DNA from: an uncultured Collinsella sp.
GTDB lineage: Bacteria > Actinomycetota > Coriobacteriia > Coriobacteriales > Coriobacteriaceae
NCBI GenBank assembly: GCA_900556415.1
Contig: USOU01000006.1
Location: forward strand, 1-53,518
Reading direction: 5' to 3'
Length of the DNA stretch: 53,518 nt
Shown: piece by piece, positions 42,601 through 51,354 of the stretch
Numbering within the stretch: position 1 is the stretch's first letter
Layout of the letters: each line of letters begins with the position of its first letter
The notes under the pieces: model-generated
What the model was told of the DNA's origin: nothing
Database searches by the model: none
The model's input: the letters and a program-made list of their open reading frames with translations, nothing else
Program-made: the position numbers and the translations under genes

Positions 42601-43927
42601 CCTTTTGCTCCTTCTTCCTAAAGAAGAGTCGAATGGGCGTGCCGGCAAAATCGAAGGTCGAGCGCATGCGGTTCTCCACGTAGCGCTGGTAGGTGTCGTT
42701 GACCAGGTCGCTGTGGTTGACGAAGAACGTAAACGTCGGCGGGTTGATGCCCGTCTGAGTCACGTAATGCATGCGCAGGCGGCGCTTGCCGTCCACCACG
42801 GTGTGGCCGAACTCGCGCAGGTCGGTGAGGAAGGTGTTGAGGCGCGAGGTGGTGATCTTTTGCGAGCGCGTCTTCTCGGCAGCGTCGACCATCGCCCAGA
42901 TCTTCTCGACGCTGCGGCCGGTGAGAGCCGAGATGCGCAGGTACTGGGCCCAGGGAGCCATGACGCCCAGACGGCGGTCGACGGTCTCCATGCAGGCCTC
43001 GCGCTTGCGGTCGTCGTCGAGCAGGTCCCACTTGTTGAGCAGCACCACGATGGCGCAGCCGCGCTCGATGGCCAAGCCCATGACCTTCTGGTCCTGCTCG
43101 GTGACGCCCACGGAGGCGTCGACGACGAGCAGTGCCACGTCGGCGCGATCGATGGCGCGCAGGCCGCGAACCATCGAGTAGTACTCGATGTTCTCGTACA
43201 CGGTGCTCTTCTTGCGAATGCCCGCGGTGTCGACCATGCGGTAATGCTTACCGTTGCGCTCCACGACGGTGTCGATGGCGTCGCGCGTCGTGCCGGCAAT
43301 GTTGGACACGATAGAGCGGTCGGCGCCCAGGATGCGGTTGAACAGCGACGACTTACCGGCATTGGGGCGGCCGATGATGGCGACGTTCAGCGCGTCGGGG
43401 AACTCATCGGCGACCTCGTCCTCTTCCTCCGGAAGCAGGGCCACGATATCGTCGAGCAGGTCGCCCGTGCCATGGCCATGCAGGGCCGAGAGCGGCGTGG
43501 GCTCACCGATGCCGAGCGAATAGAACTCCCAGATGCTGTCGTTCTCGCGATCGGGGTTGTCGAGCTTGTTCACCAGCAGAAAGACCGGTTTGTCGCAGCG
43601 CTTGAGCATGCGTGCGACCGACTCATCCTCCTCGGTGACGCCGGTGCGGCCGTCGACCACAAACAGGATGACGGCGGCTTCCTCGGCGGCGGCGAGGGCC
43701 TGGTCGCGGATGGACGTGGCAAAGACGTCATCGCTCTTGAGCGGCTCGATGCCGCCCGTGTCGACGATGGTGAACTCGCGGCCGTTCCAATCGGCCATGT
43801 GGTACGAGCGGTCGCGCGTGACGCCGCGGGACTCATGGACGATGGCGTCCGAGGTCTGGGCCAGGCGGTTGACGAGCGTGGACTTGCCCACGTTGGGGCG
43901 TCCGACGACGGCGACGATAGGTTTCAT
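42593..43927 (-). CDS. der: ribosome biogenesis GTPase Der (EngA)
   Basis: Essential two-domain GTPase for 50S maturation; 444 residues from the ATG at 43927 with AAAGGAG. G1 motifs are GRPNVGKST (first domain) and GRPNAGKSS (second), both followed by intact DTxG motifs, then a KH-like C-terminal domain. The longer frame to 44098 lacks a site. Confidence 0.97.
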   Translation of the reverse strand: MKPIVAVVGRPNVGKSTLVNRLAQTSDAIVHESRGVTRDRSYHMADWNGREFTIVDTGGIEPLKSDDVFATSIRDQALAAAEEAAVILFVVDGRTGVTEEDESVARMLKRCDKPVFLLVNKLDNPDRENDSIWEFYSLGIGEPTPLSALHGHGTGDLLDDIVALLPEEEDEVADEFPDALNVAIIGRPNAGKSSLFNRILGADRSIVSNIAGTTRDAIDTVVERNGKHYRMVDTAGIRKKSTVYENIEYYSMVRGLRAIDRADVALLVVDASVGVTEQDQKVMGLAIERGCAIVVLLNKWDLLDDDRKREACMETVDRRLGVMAPWAQYLRISALTGRSVEKIWAMVDAAEKTRSQKITTSRLNTFLTDLREFGHTVVDGKRRLRMHYVTQTGINPPTFTFFVNHSDLVNDTYQRYVENRMRSTFDFAGTPIRLFFRKKEQKDA

Positions 43928-43937
43928 CTGCACTCCT

Positions 43938-45380
43938 TTAATGGGTAGGGTCAGCGGAATTAGTAGAGTCTGCGGGCACAATGCCAAGGATATGCTCCAG
44001 GGTATCGAGCAGCTCATGCGGCATGGTCGACACCACATGAACCTCGGCGCCGCGACTGGTAAGGCTTGCAAGTAAATCGTCACGATGATACTCGTCAAGC
44101 GTCATGCCGTCAGCGTTGAACATGAGCTTAGGCACAAAGAGCATAACCCCCGACAGGTCCTGCGGCAGCTGTTCCAAGATGTCGCAGGCGACGATGAGGC
44201 CGGTCACGTCCACGTTGCCGCCAAAGTAGCGGTTTTTGATGGCCGTGACGGTGCCGTCGAGGCCATGCGGCGATTCCACAAAACGCGCCACCGTATCGCG
44301 CGCGCTGGCGCCGGAGAGACACAGGAGGCGCTGGTTGCGCCCGGCGATGCCAGCGCGGACGCGGGCCAGACGCTCGGCGTCGGCGGCAAGCACGTCGTCG
44401 GTCTCGTCCAGATACGAGCGGATCATGCCGATGCCGTCGTAGTACTGCGGGTAGCCGTCGTAGAAATCGGCCTCGGGCGGCTCGATGCCGGCGTCCAGAT
44501 AGAACTCGTCGCTCATCTGGAACGTGTGGCGGCCAAAGCGCTCGAAGGCACGATCCTGGAAGGGCCGGATCATGGCAATGGTCTCGCGCGCCAGCTCGGG
44601 CTTGTCGCTGTAGGACCAGGTAAAGCGGTTCTGGTGCTTGGTAAAGCCCAGCGGAACGATGCCCAGGCTCGTAATCTGCTCGTGCTCCTCGCAAAAGCGC
44701 AGGGTCTTTTCCAGCTCCTCGCCGTCGTTCATGCCGGGACACAGCACAATCTGCGCGTGAATCTCGATGCCGGCGGCCATGATGGCCTCGAGCACGTCCA
44801 TGCCGCGCTGGGCGTTGCGGCCCATCATGCGGCGGCGGACGTCGGGGCTCACGGCATGAACCGACACGTTCATAGGGCTCATGTTGCGTTGAATGACGTT
44901 TTGAACATCTTCGTCGGTGAGGTTCGTGAGCGTGACAAAGTTGCCCTGCAAAAAGCTCAGGCGGTAGTCGTCATCGCGAATATAGAGCGTGGAGCGGCCG
45001 CCCTTGGGCAGCATGGTCATAAAGCAGAATACACAGGCGTTCACGCAGGTACGCATGCCGTCAAAGATGGGGCCGTCGAACTCCAGGCCCCAATCCTCAC
45101 CCGGGAAGCGGTCGAGCTCGACGGGGGTGACGGTGCCGTCGCGTGAATCGAATACCTCCAGCTCGACGGTGTCGTCATCGGCCTCCCAGAGCCACACGAT
45201 CATGTCGGTAAGTTGCTCGCCGTTGACCGTGAGCACGCGCATACCCGGCTCGATACCCACATCCCACGCGGGCGATTCGGGACGCACGTTCTTTACGAGC
45301 GCGCCCTCACCCGGCTCGGGGTCGCGGCTGCGCCCGTAATCGGCCACCTCGGCGGCGTATGCGGGTACGGTCTGGTCCAT
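43938..45380 (-). CDS. DUF512 radical-SAM protein with PDZ-like domain
   Basis: 480 residues from an ATG at 45380. A PDZ-like N-terminal segment (about 25-100) precedes a radical-SAM cluster C112-x3-C116-x2-C119 and a C-terminal DUF512 region. Substrate and function are unknown, although it commonly neighbours der in Gram-positive bacteria, as here. It begins two bases after the ispH stop and lies 10 bases before der. Confidence 0.9.
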   Translation of the reverse strand: MDQTVPAYAAEVADYGRSRDPEPGEGALVKNVRPESPAWDVGIEPGMRVLTVNGEQLTDMIVWLWEADDDTVELEVFDSRDGTVTPVELDRFPGEDWGLEFDGPIFDGMRTCVNACVFCFMTMLPKGGRSTLYIRDDDYRLSFLQGNFVTLTNLTDEDVQNVIQRNMSPMNVSVHAVSPDVRRRMMGRNAQRGMDVLEAIMAAGIEIHAQIVLCPGMNDGEELEKTLRFCEEHEQITSLGIVPLGFTKHQNRFTWSYSDKPELARETIAMIRPFQDRAFERFGRHTFQMSDEFYLDAGIEPPEADFYDGYPQYYDGIGMIRSYLDETDDVLAADAERLARVRAGIAGRNQRLLCLSGASARDTVARFVESPHGLDGTVTAIKNRYFGGNVDVTGLIVACDILEQLPQDLSGVMLFVPKLMFNADGMTLDEYHRDDLLASLTSRGAEVHVVSTMPHELLDTLEHILGIVPADSTNSADPTH

Positions 45381-45382
45381 GA

Positions 45383-46282
45383 TTAGCGGCAAAGCTCCTT
45401 GATGCGCGCGACGGCGCGTTCGATGTGTTCTTGTGGGGTGGAGGCGCCGGCGGTAATACCGATGCGGCGCGCGCTGGCAAACCATGCGGCCTCGAGCTCG
45501 CTTGCCTCCTCGATATGATGCGTGCGCTCGCAGGCGTTTGAGCAAATCTGCGCCAGGCGGCGGGTGTTGCCGGAGTTTTTGCCGCCCACGACAACCATGC
45601 AGTCGCAGCGGTTGGCAAGTGCGGCGGCGGCCTGCTGGCGCTCGCTCGTAGCAGCGCAGATGGTGTTGATCACGCGCAGTTCCTGCACACGCGGGGTGAT
45701 AGCAGCTACGACCTCGGCGAGGTTCTGCGCGGTCTGGGTGGTCTGCACAACGAGGCCCACCTTGCCCTTGAGCGGCAGCGCGTCCGCGTCGGCGGCGCAG
45801 CTTACGACCTGCGCATCATCGCCGGCGTGGCCCAGGATGCCCTCGACTTCGGGGTGGCCCGGCTCGCCCACGACCACCACGTGATAGCCCTCTCGTACCA
45901 GGCGCTCCGCCGCCACGTGGACCTTTTTCACGTAGGGGCAGGTGGCGTCGACCACGGTAAGACCGCGATCGTGGGCCGCGTCGATCACCTGCGGCACCAC
46001 GCCGTGGGCGCGGATGATTACGGTGCCCGACGCGGCGTCGTCCAGGGTCTCGGCCAAGCCAATGCCGGCCTCGGCGAGCTCGCGCACCACGATGGGGTTA
46101 TGGATGAGCGGCCCCAAGGTGTGGACCTGAGCGCTCTCCCCTGCCTGCGGCGCAGCAGCCAGCGCCATGTCGAGCGCGCGCTGCACGCCGTAGCAGGTAC
46201 CGGCGTGGGCTGCGATCTCGATGGTGGGCGCGCCGTCCTGGTCGGACGCGGTCGCGGTGGTGCCGATAACGTTCTCGTCCAT
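45383..46282 (-). CDS. ispH: 4-hydroxy-3-methylbut-2-enyl diphosphate reductase
   Basis: Fe-S enzyme that gives IPP and DMAPP in the methylerythritol phosphate pathway; 299 residues. Cluster cysteines are C30 (GTCYGV), and those in DATCPYV and NTICAATSER. There is no S1 fusion. Its start is two bases downstream of plsC. The DMAPP it makes is also the substrate for MiaA encoded at 16162. Confidence 0.96.
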   Translation of the reverse strand: MDENVIGTTATASDQDGAPTIEIAAHAGTCYGVQRALDMALAAAPQAGESAQVHTLGPLIHNPIVVRELAEAGIGLAETLDDAASGTVIIRAHGVVPQVIDAAHDRGLTVVDATCPYVKKVHVAAERLVREGYHVVVVGEPGHPEVEGILGHAGDDAQVVSCAADADALPLKGKVGLVVQTTQTAQNLAEVVAAITPRVQELRVINTICAATSERQQAAAALANRCDCMVVVGGKNSGNTRRLAQICSNACERTHHIEEASELEAAWFASARRIGITAGASTPQEHIERAVARIKELCR

Positions 46283-46284
46283 GG

Positions 46285-47013
46285 TTAGAACCTGCCCGGA
46301 TGCTCGGCGCATAGTTCGTCTCGCATGGCGTAGACGCGATTCATGGCCTCGGACTCAAACCAGGCCAGGCGCTCCGTGCGCTTAAGCCCGGCCGGTGCGT
46401 CGGAAAGCGAGACGGCCTTGCCGGCGCGGATCCAGCACTTCTTGGGACGCATGATCTTTTTGCCCGCAGGCGTGATGTCGGACCAGCCGCAGATGGCGAG
46501 CGGGTTGAGGGGCGCCTTGCCCATCTGGGCGATGAGCGCAAAGCCGCCGTGGACCTCGGGCTTGATCTCGCGCGAGCGGATGCGCGTGCCCTCGGGGAAG
46601 ATCAGGACGTCCTCGCCGCGCTGCAGCGCATGCTGGGCGGCACGCAGGCACTTCATGTCGGCGGTGCCGCGCTCGACGGGAATGCCACCAACGCGGCTAA
46701 AGGCCCAGCGTACGATCTTGCTCTTGGCAAACTCGGACTTAAAAATGGGTCGAATGCGGCGGCCGCCAAAGAACAGCGCCGTCTCTACAGCCAGGAGCTC
46801 GGCCATCGAGGTGTGGTTGCAGATGACCACGCTGCCGCGGCCTTCCTGGCGCTCAAACAGCAGATCGGCGTCCTCGACCTTCCAGCGCCACATGAGCTTT
46901 GAGAAAGCCCAAAGGATTGCCATAACCACGAAGACGGTGCCGCGGATGAGCGCGGGGAACTCGGCATAAGGGGCGTTGTAGTAATCCTCGGGCGTCTGCT
47001 TAAACAGGCGCAT
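46285..47013 (-). CDS. plsC: 1-acyl-sn-glycerol-3-phosphate acyltransferase
   Basis: 242 residues with one N-terminal hydrophobic segment. It adds the second acyl chain, giving phosphatidic acid. The catalytic motif reads NHTSMAE: H67 with E72, so HX4E rather than the usual HX4D. The second motif FPEGTRIRS (139-147) is normal. The ATG follows AAAGGAGG. Together with gpsA and plsY it completes phosphatidate synthesis in this region. Confidence 0.93.
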   Translation of the reverse strand: MRLFKQTPEDYYNAPYAEFPALIRGTVFVVMAILWAFSKLMWRWKVEDADLLFERQEGRGSVVICNHTSMAELLAVETALFFGGRRIRPIFKSEFAKSKIVRWAFSRVGGIPVERGTADMKCLRAAQHALQRGEDVLIFPEGTRIRSREIKPEVHGGFALIAQMGKAPLNPLAICGWSDITPAGKKIMRPKKCWIRAGKAVSLSDAPAGLKRTERLAWFESEAMNRVYAMRDELCAEHPGRF

Positions 47014-47016
47014 AGG

Positions 47017-47703
47017 CTACCTCCTTTGGTTGATGAGGTCCTCGATAATGTGGACGACCTCGTCGATGGTGTGGGCGGTGGAGTCTACATGCACGGCGTC
47101 CTCGGCGGGCACAAGCGGCGCGACCTCGCGGCTGCTGTCGAGCTTGTCGCGCTGCTTAAGGGCGTCGAGGGTCTCGTCGACCTCGGCCTCGAGCTGTGGC
47201 GTGCTGAGCGGCTGGGCGTCGTCCTGGTGGCGCTGAAGCACGCGGCGACGGGCGCGCTCACGCGGGTCGGCGGTCAAGAAGACCTTGACTTGCGCGTTGG
47301 GGAATACGACGGTTCCGATGTCGCGACCCTCGGCCACGATATCGCGGTCCTCAGCGGCGCGGCGCTGATGGATGAGCATGGCGGCGCGGACGCCCGGGTA
47401 GGCCGAGACCTTGGAGACGTTGGCGTCCACCTGCGGGGTGCGGATGGCGGCCGAAGCATCCTGGCCGTCGATGGTCAGGCGCGTGTCCTCGCCGGTGCCG
47501 TTGGTAAAGCGGATTTCGATCTGCTCGGCGAGGGCGTCGATGGCCGCCTCGTCGTCCAGGTCGATGCCACGGTCGAGCGCGGCGAAGGTGACGGCGCGAT
47601 ACATAGCGCCCGTGTCGAGCTTGTTAAAGCCCAACTGGCGGGCGATCTCCTTGGCGATAGTGGACTTGCCGGAACCGGCGGGGCCGTCGATGGCGACGAT
47701 CAT
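47017..47703 (-). CDS. cmk: cytidylate kinase
   Basis: Phosphorylates CMP and dCMP; 228 residues. P-loop GPAGSGKS at 7-14, the CMP-binding LDTGAMYRAVT and the catalytic DIGTVVFPNA are conserved. ATG follows GAAAGGAAG. It lies 3 bases before plsC and 66 bases after rluB. Confidence 0.96.
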   Translation of the reverse strand: MIVAIDGPAGSGKSTIAKEIARQLGFNKLDTGAMYRAVTFAALDRGIDLDDEAAIDALAEQIEIRFTNGTGEDTRLTIDGQDASAAIRTPQVDANVSKVSAYPGVRAAMLIHQRRAAEDRDIVAEGRDIGTVVFPNAQVKVFLTADPRERARRRVLQRHQDDAQPLSTPQLEAEVDETLDALKQRDKLDSSREVAPLVPAEDAVHVDSTAHTIDEVVHIIEDLINQRR

Positions 47704-47769
47704 GCAATGCTTCCTTTCGGTGGTTAACGTGCTGGTATGATGCGCGGGCGCTGCTTGCTGGCGGACTGG

Positions 47770-48744
47770 CTAGCCCGTGTAGCGCTCGCGGTAGGTGTTG
47801 CGCTTGGGCGCGGAGCCGTGGCTGCCATGGTGACGTGTGCGGGCCGCGGTGTTGGTCGCGGGCGCGGCGGCGCGCTTGGAGGCGGCCTGCTTGGGCGGGA
47901 TGCCGCCGGCCTTGAGGATCTGCACCTCGCGCTCGGTGAGTTCACGCCACGAACCCTTGGCCACGTCCTTGAGCTCCAGGCCGGCAAAGTTGCAGCGATG
48001 CAGGCGGATCACGGGATGGTGAATCTTGCTCAGCATGCGTTTGACCTGGTTTTTACGACCCTCGCGGATGATGACCTCCACGGCGGTGGTACCGGGCTTG
48101 ACGCCTTGCGGAGCCACGGCCTCGGCCTCGCGTGCGGTAATGACGCGGCAGATTGCCGGCTGGCATAGGCCGTCGTCGAGCTCGATGCCACGACGAAGCG
48201 GCGTGAGGTCGCGGTCGGACAGTTCGCCGTCAACGAGTGCCTGGTAGGTCTTGTAGACGTGCTTGCTGGGGTGCAGCAGGTTTTGCGACAGGTCACCGTC
48301 GGTGGTAAAGAGCAAGAGGCCCGTGGTGTCGCGGTCCAGGCGGCCCACCGGGAACAGACCAGGAAAGCGGTCGCGGGGAACCAGGTCTGCCACACAGGGG
48401 CGCTCCTGCGGGTCGCTCATGGTGGTTAGGTAGCCAGTCGGCTTGTAGAGCATCAGGTACACGGCGCCCTGGTTGAGCTTGACGGGCATGCCGTCGACCT
48501 CGATATGGTCGCGGTCGACATCGACCTTGGTGCCCAGCTCGGTCGCGACCTCGCCGTTTACCGTCACACGACCAGCGGTCATCAGGTCCTCCGAACCGCG
48601 GCGGCTCGCCACGCCGGCGCGCGCCAAAAAGCGCTGCAGGCGCATGGTGTGCGGGTAGACGGGCTGGGCGTCGGACTTGTGCGCATCCGCACTGGACGCC
48701 GCAACGCCGGCGCGCATCTCCCCTGCTTCGTTAGTCCTCGTCAT
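47770..48744 (-). CDS. rluB: 23S rRNA pseudouridine synthase RluB
   Basis: RsuA/RluB family; 324 residues. An N-terminal S4 domain (about 34-90) precedes the catalytic domain, with D137 in GRLDRDTTGLL and later GRKNQVKRM. A basic C-terminal tail follows. The first 33 residues are an unusual extension. The ATG at 48744 is chosen for GGAGG upstream; an internal ATG at residue 34 (MRLQRF) is possible. It overlaps scpB by 14 bases, the usual scpA-scpB-rluB order. Confidence 0.93.
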   Translation of the reverse strand: MTRTNEAGEMRAGVAASSADAHKSDAQPVYPHTMRLQRFLARAGVASRRGSEDLMTAGRVTVNGEVATELGTKVDVDRDHIEVDGMPVKLNQGAVYLMLYKPTGYLTTMSDPQERPCVADLVPRDRFPGLFPVGRLDRDTTGLLLFTTDGDLSQNLLHPSKHVYKTYQALVDGELSDRDLTPLRRGIELDDGLCQPAICRVITAREAEAVAPQGVKPGTTAVEVIIREGRKNQVKRMLSKIHHPVIRLHRCNFAGLELKDVAKGSWRELTEREVQILKAGGIPPKQAASKRAAAPATNTAARTRHHGSHGSAPKRNTYRERYTG

Positions 48745-49459
48745 GCGTATCCTCCGCATTGTCGTCGGTGGACAGCGTTTCCTCGCCGCCGACTGCCTCG
48801 ACATCATCAATATCGGTATCGAGCAGCTCACGCTCTTCGTCCAGATCCTCGGCCTGCTCTTCGAGCGTGGACTGAATGCTGCGGCCGCTCAGGCGCTCGC
48901 GGATAAATTGACGCGACTGCTCGTCGGGGGCAAACTGCTCCAGATCGGGAAGGTCGCGGGTGGAGCGCAGACCGAACTTCTCCAAAAAGGCGTTGGTCGT
49001 GCCGTAGATGATGGCCTGACCGCGCTGGGGGTCGCGGCCAAGCTCGCGCACCAGACCCTTGTCAACGAGCGACGCGATGACGCCGTCGGAGTTGACGCCA
49101 CGGATGCCCTTGACCACCTCGCGCGTAACGGGCTGGTGATAGGCGATCACGGCCAGGGTCTCGAGTGCCGCCTGCGACAGTTTTTGCGTGTCCCAGCTCA
49201 GCACGTAGGCCTCGACCACGTCATGATAGGCGGGGTGCGTAAACAGGCGCCAGCCGCCGGCGACCTCGCGCAGCTGAAAGCCGCGGTTGGCCTCCTCGTA
49301 CTCAACTTTGAGCTCGGCGAGCAGCGACGCGCACTCGCCGGGGGCGATATCCAGCGCACCAGCCAGCGCGGGGGCGCTCACAGGATCGCTCGACACCAGC
49401 AAGAGCGCCTCCAAGGCGCCTTTAAGGCTGTTTCCCTCCAGCGTGGAAAGGTTCGACAT
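48731..49459 (-). CDS. scpB: segregation and condensation protein ScpB
   Basis: Kleisin-interacting partner in the SMC-ScpAB complex; 242 residues with two winged helices (about 10-170), including LSQAALETLAVIAYHQPVTR and VKGIRGVNSDGVI. It has an acidic C-terminal tail of about 50 residues. ATG follows AGGAG; it lies 11 bases after scpA. Confidence 0.96.
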   Translation of the reverse strand: MSNLSTLEGNSLKGALEALLLVSSDPVSAPALAGALDIAPGECASLLAELKVEYEEANRGFQLREVAGGWRLFTHPAYHDVVEAYVLSWDTQKLSQAALETLAVIAYHQPVTREVVKGIRGVNSDGVIASLVDKGLVRELGRDPQRGQAIIYGTTNAFLEKFGLRSTRDLPDLEQFAPDEQSRQFIRERLSGRSIQSTLEEQAEDLDEERELLDTDIDDVEAVGGEETLSTDDNAEDTHDED

Positions 49460-49470
49460 ACTAGCGTCTC

Positions 49471-50280
49471 CTATTCGGTGAGCTCGGGGCCCTCGCCGGG
49501 CACGTAGGCCTCGGCGCCCTCGACGCGGTTGATGCGGATGGTTCCAAAGATTTCGTCCTGGCTCAGCGTGAGCGAGCCTCGCTTGGCGAGCTCCAGCATG
49601 GCCAGGAAGGTAACGACGAGCTGCTCGGTGGTGGCGTCGCCGTCTAGCAGCTCGCGGAAGGTGCAGGTTTGGTGCGCCATGGTAAAGCGGTCGACCGAGG
49701 CCACGGTCAGGTCGAGCGGCACGCGATGCGGTGCCACGTGTTCGGCCTCTAGCAGGAAGGTCTGGCGCTTGCCGTCCAGATCGGCACAGATAACGGCCAG
49801 TCCGCGCAGTGTGATGCCGGCCAGGTAGTCGGGCATAAGGCCCAAAAACTCGGGGTCGGGGCCGGCCACGCGCGGATGCATGCGGCTCTCGGCCTGCATG
49901 CGCGCACCAAGTGCTGCCGCCGCGCCCTTAAACTGCTTGTAGGCGATCAGGCGCTGGATCAGGACTTCGCGTAAGGCATCGCCGTCGAGGGCGCTAAGCT
50001 CCTCGAGGTCATCGTCGAGCTCGTCATCGTCGTCGGCTTTACGCGGGGCCTCCTGCGGCACCAGCGAGGCGGCCTTAATGTCCAGAAGGGTTGCCGCGAC
50101 CAGCAAAAAGTCGCTCGCCACGTCCAGGTCCAGTGCCTCGATGCGCTCGGCCTCGGCCAGGTATTGCTCGGCCACCTCGCTAATGGAGATGGCACCGATA
50201 TCTACTTTTTGACGGGTTACCAGCTGCAGCAGCAGGTCGAACGGTCCGCTGTAGACCTGTGTCGACACGCGATACGACAT
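49471..50280 (-). CDS. scpA: segregation and condensation protein ScpA
   Basis: Kleisin subunit bridging the SMC heads; 269 residues. The N-terminal YSGPFDLLLQLVTRQKVDI block is diagnostic, and a long acidic middle precedes the C-terminal winged helix. ATG follows AAAGGAGG. The next gene upstream on the minus strand is the M50 peptidase, after an 84-base gap. Confidence 0.96.
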   Translation of the reverse strand: MSYRVSTQVYSGPFDLLLQLVTRQKVDIGAISISEVAEQYLAEAERIEALDLDVASDFLLVAATLLDIKAASLVPQEAPRKADDDDELDDDLEELSALDGDALREVLIQRLIAYKQFKGAAAALGARMQAESRMHPRVAGPDPEFLGLMPDYLAGITLRGLAVICADLDGKRQTFLLEAEHVAPHRVPLDLTVASVDRFTMAHQTCTFRELLDGDATTEQLVVTFLAMLELAKRGSLTLSQDEIFGTIRINRVEGAEAYVPGEGPELTE

Positions 50281-50364
50281 CTTCGACCTCCTTTGACGGC
50301 GCCTTCGCGGCGCGGTTTGGGTGCATGTTGCGACCGTTTTGCACGGTCGACCTGTAAGTTTACC

Positions 50365-51048
50365 TTAGATACCGGCGATTGCGAAGTTGAGCAGCCACTC
50401 GGCCAGCGGATACACGGTAACGTCGAAATAGCGGCCGATCACATCGATGCCGGTCCACATGGGCAGCAGATACAGCACAATGATGAGAATGGGCATGGCG
50501 TATTGCTGAAGGTGGTAGTAGTTGGTGAGCGCCTTACCCTTGAGGAACGGCACGATGATCGACGAGCCGTCGAGCGGCGGAATCGGAATGAGGTTAAAGA
50601 ACGCGAGCGACAGGTTGACCACGATAAACGTGGCGCCAAAGTTCATGATTTGCGACGCTACGGCAAAGGACATGCTGGCATAGAGGTTGCCGTATGCCGC
50701 ATGCATGAGGGCTGCGGCCAGGCACGCGAGTGCGATGTTCGATGCGGGGCCGGCCGCGCTCACCAGGACCTCGTCGCGCTTGGAGTGCTTGAGGTTGTTG
50801 AGGTAGACGGGCACGGGCTTGGCGAAGGCGAATACCGGGCCGCCGGCCGCGAGCATAAGCAGTGGCAGGAGGATGGTGCCAAACGGGTCGATGTGGTTGA
50901 GCGGATTGAGCGAGACGCGGCCACGGGAGCGGGCCGTCTTGTCGCCGAGCGCCCAGGCCGCAGCGGCGTGCGCGCTTTCGTGGATGACGATGCCAACGAT
51001 GACGGCGACGGCGCTGGCAAGCAGATTCATGAGGTAGCTGCTGGACAT
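50365..51048 (-). CDS. site-2 protease family (M50) membrane metalloprotease
   Basis: 227 residues with about five membrane helices. Zinc motif HESAH at 23-27 and the second motif NLIPIPPLDGS are conserved. No PDZ domain is present, as in the short SpoIVFB-like/YwhC-like proteins. The substrate is unknown. It is next to scpA, as often in Gram-positive bacteria. ATG follows GAGGAG. Confidence 0.92.
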   Translation of the reverse strand: MSSSYLMNLLASAVAVIVGIVIHESAHAAAAWALGDKTARSRGRVSLNPLNHIDPFGTILLPLLMLAAGGPVFAFAKPVPVYLNNLKHSKRDEVLVSAAGPASNIALACLAAALMHAAYGNLYASMSFAVASQIMNFGATFIVVNLSLAFFNLIPIPPLDGSSIIVPFLKGKALTNYYHLQQYAMPILIIVLYLLPMWTGIDVIGRYFDVTVYPLAEWLLNFAIAGI

Positions 51049-51057
51049 GGCGCTCCT

Positions 51058-51354
51058 CTAGCGAACGCGGCGCGAGGCGCGCGTGAGCAGGTAGTCGGCC
51101 ACAAACAGGATGACGGCCACGATGGCGTAATCCAAGCGGAACACACCGCCAAAGGGTGAGGTGATGACGCCGTATCCGGCGATGGCACTCGGCAGCGCGC
51201 GAGAAAGCTCGACGACAAAGCCGACGATCTGCAGCTTGGCGGTCAGACCGCTAAAGCACAGCAGCACGGTCATCGCGCTCATAAAGATACCGCAGATGCG
51301 ACAGGCGATGGCGATGATGCTCATCGCCACGGCAGCGGCTTTACGAGAGTTCAC
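51058..51354 (-). CDS. small membrane protein of unknown function
   Basis: 98 residues from a GTG at 51354 with GAGGAG, overlapping the end of the ABC-F gene by 14 bases. Two or three hydrophobic helices and a basic C-terminus ([10 protein letters not shown]). No family is recognised. An ATG at residue 11 is an alternative start. Confidence 0.65.
   Translation of the reverse strand: MNSRKAAAVAMSIIAIACRICGIFMSAMTVLLCFSGLTAKLQIVGFVVELSRALPSAIAGYGVITSPFGGVFRLDYAIVAVILFVADYLLTRASRRVR

Noticed and set aside
42362..43948. 528-codon frame on the + strand opposite plsY/der
   Set aside because: It is antisense to two certain genes and has no recognisable protein features.
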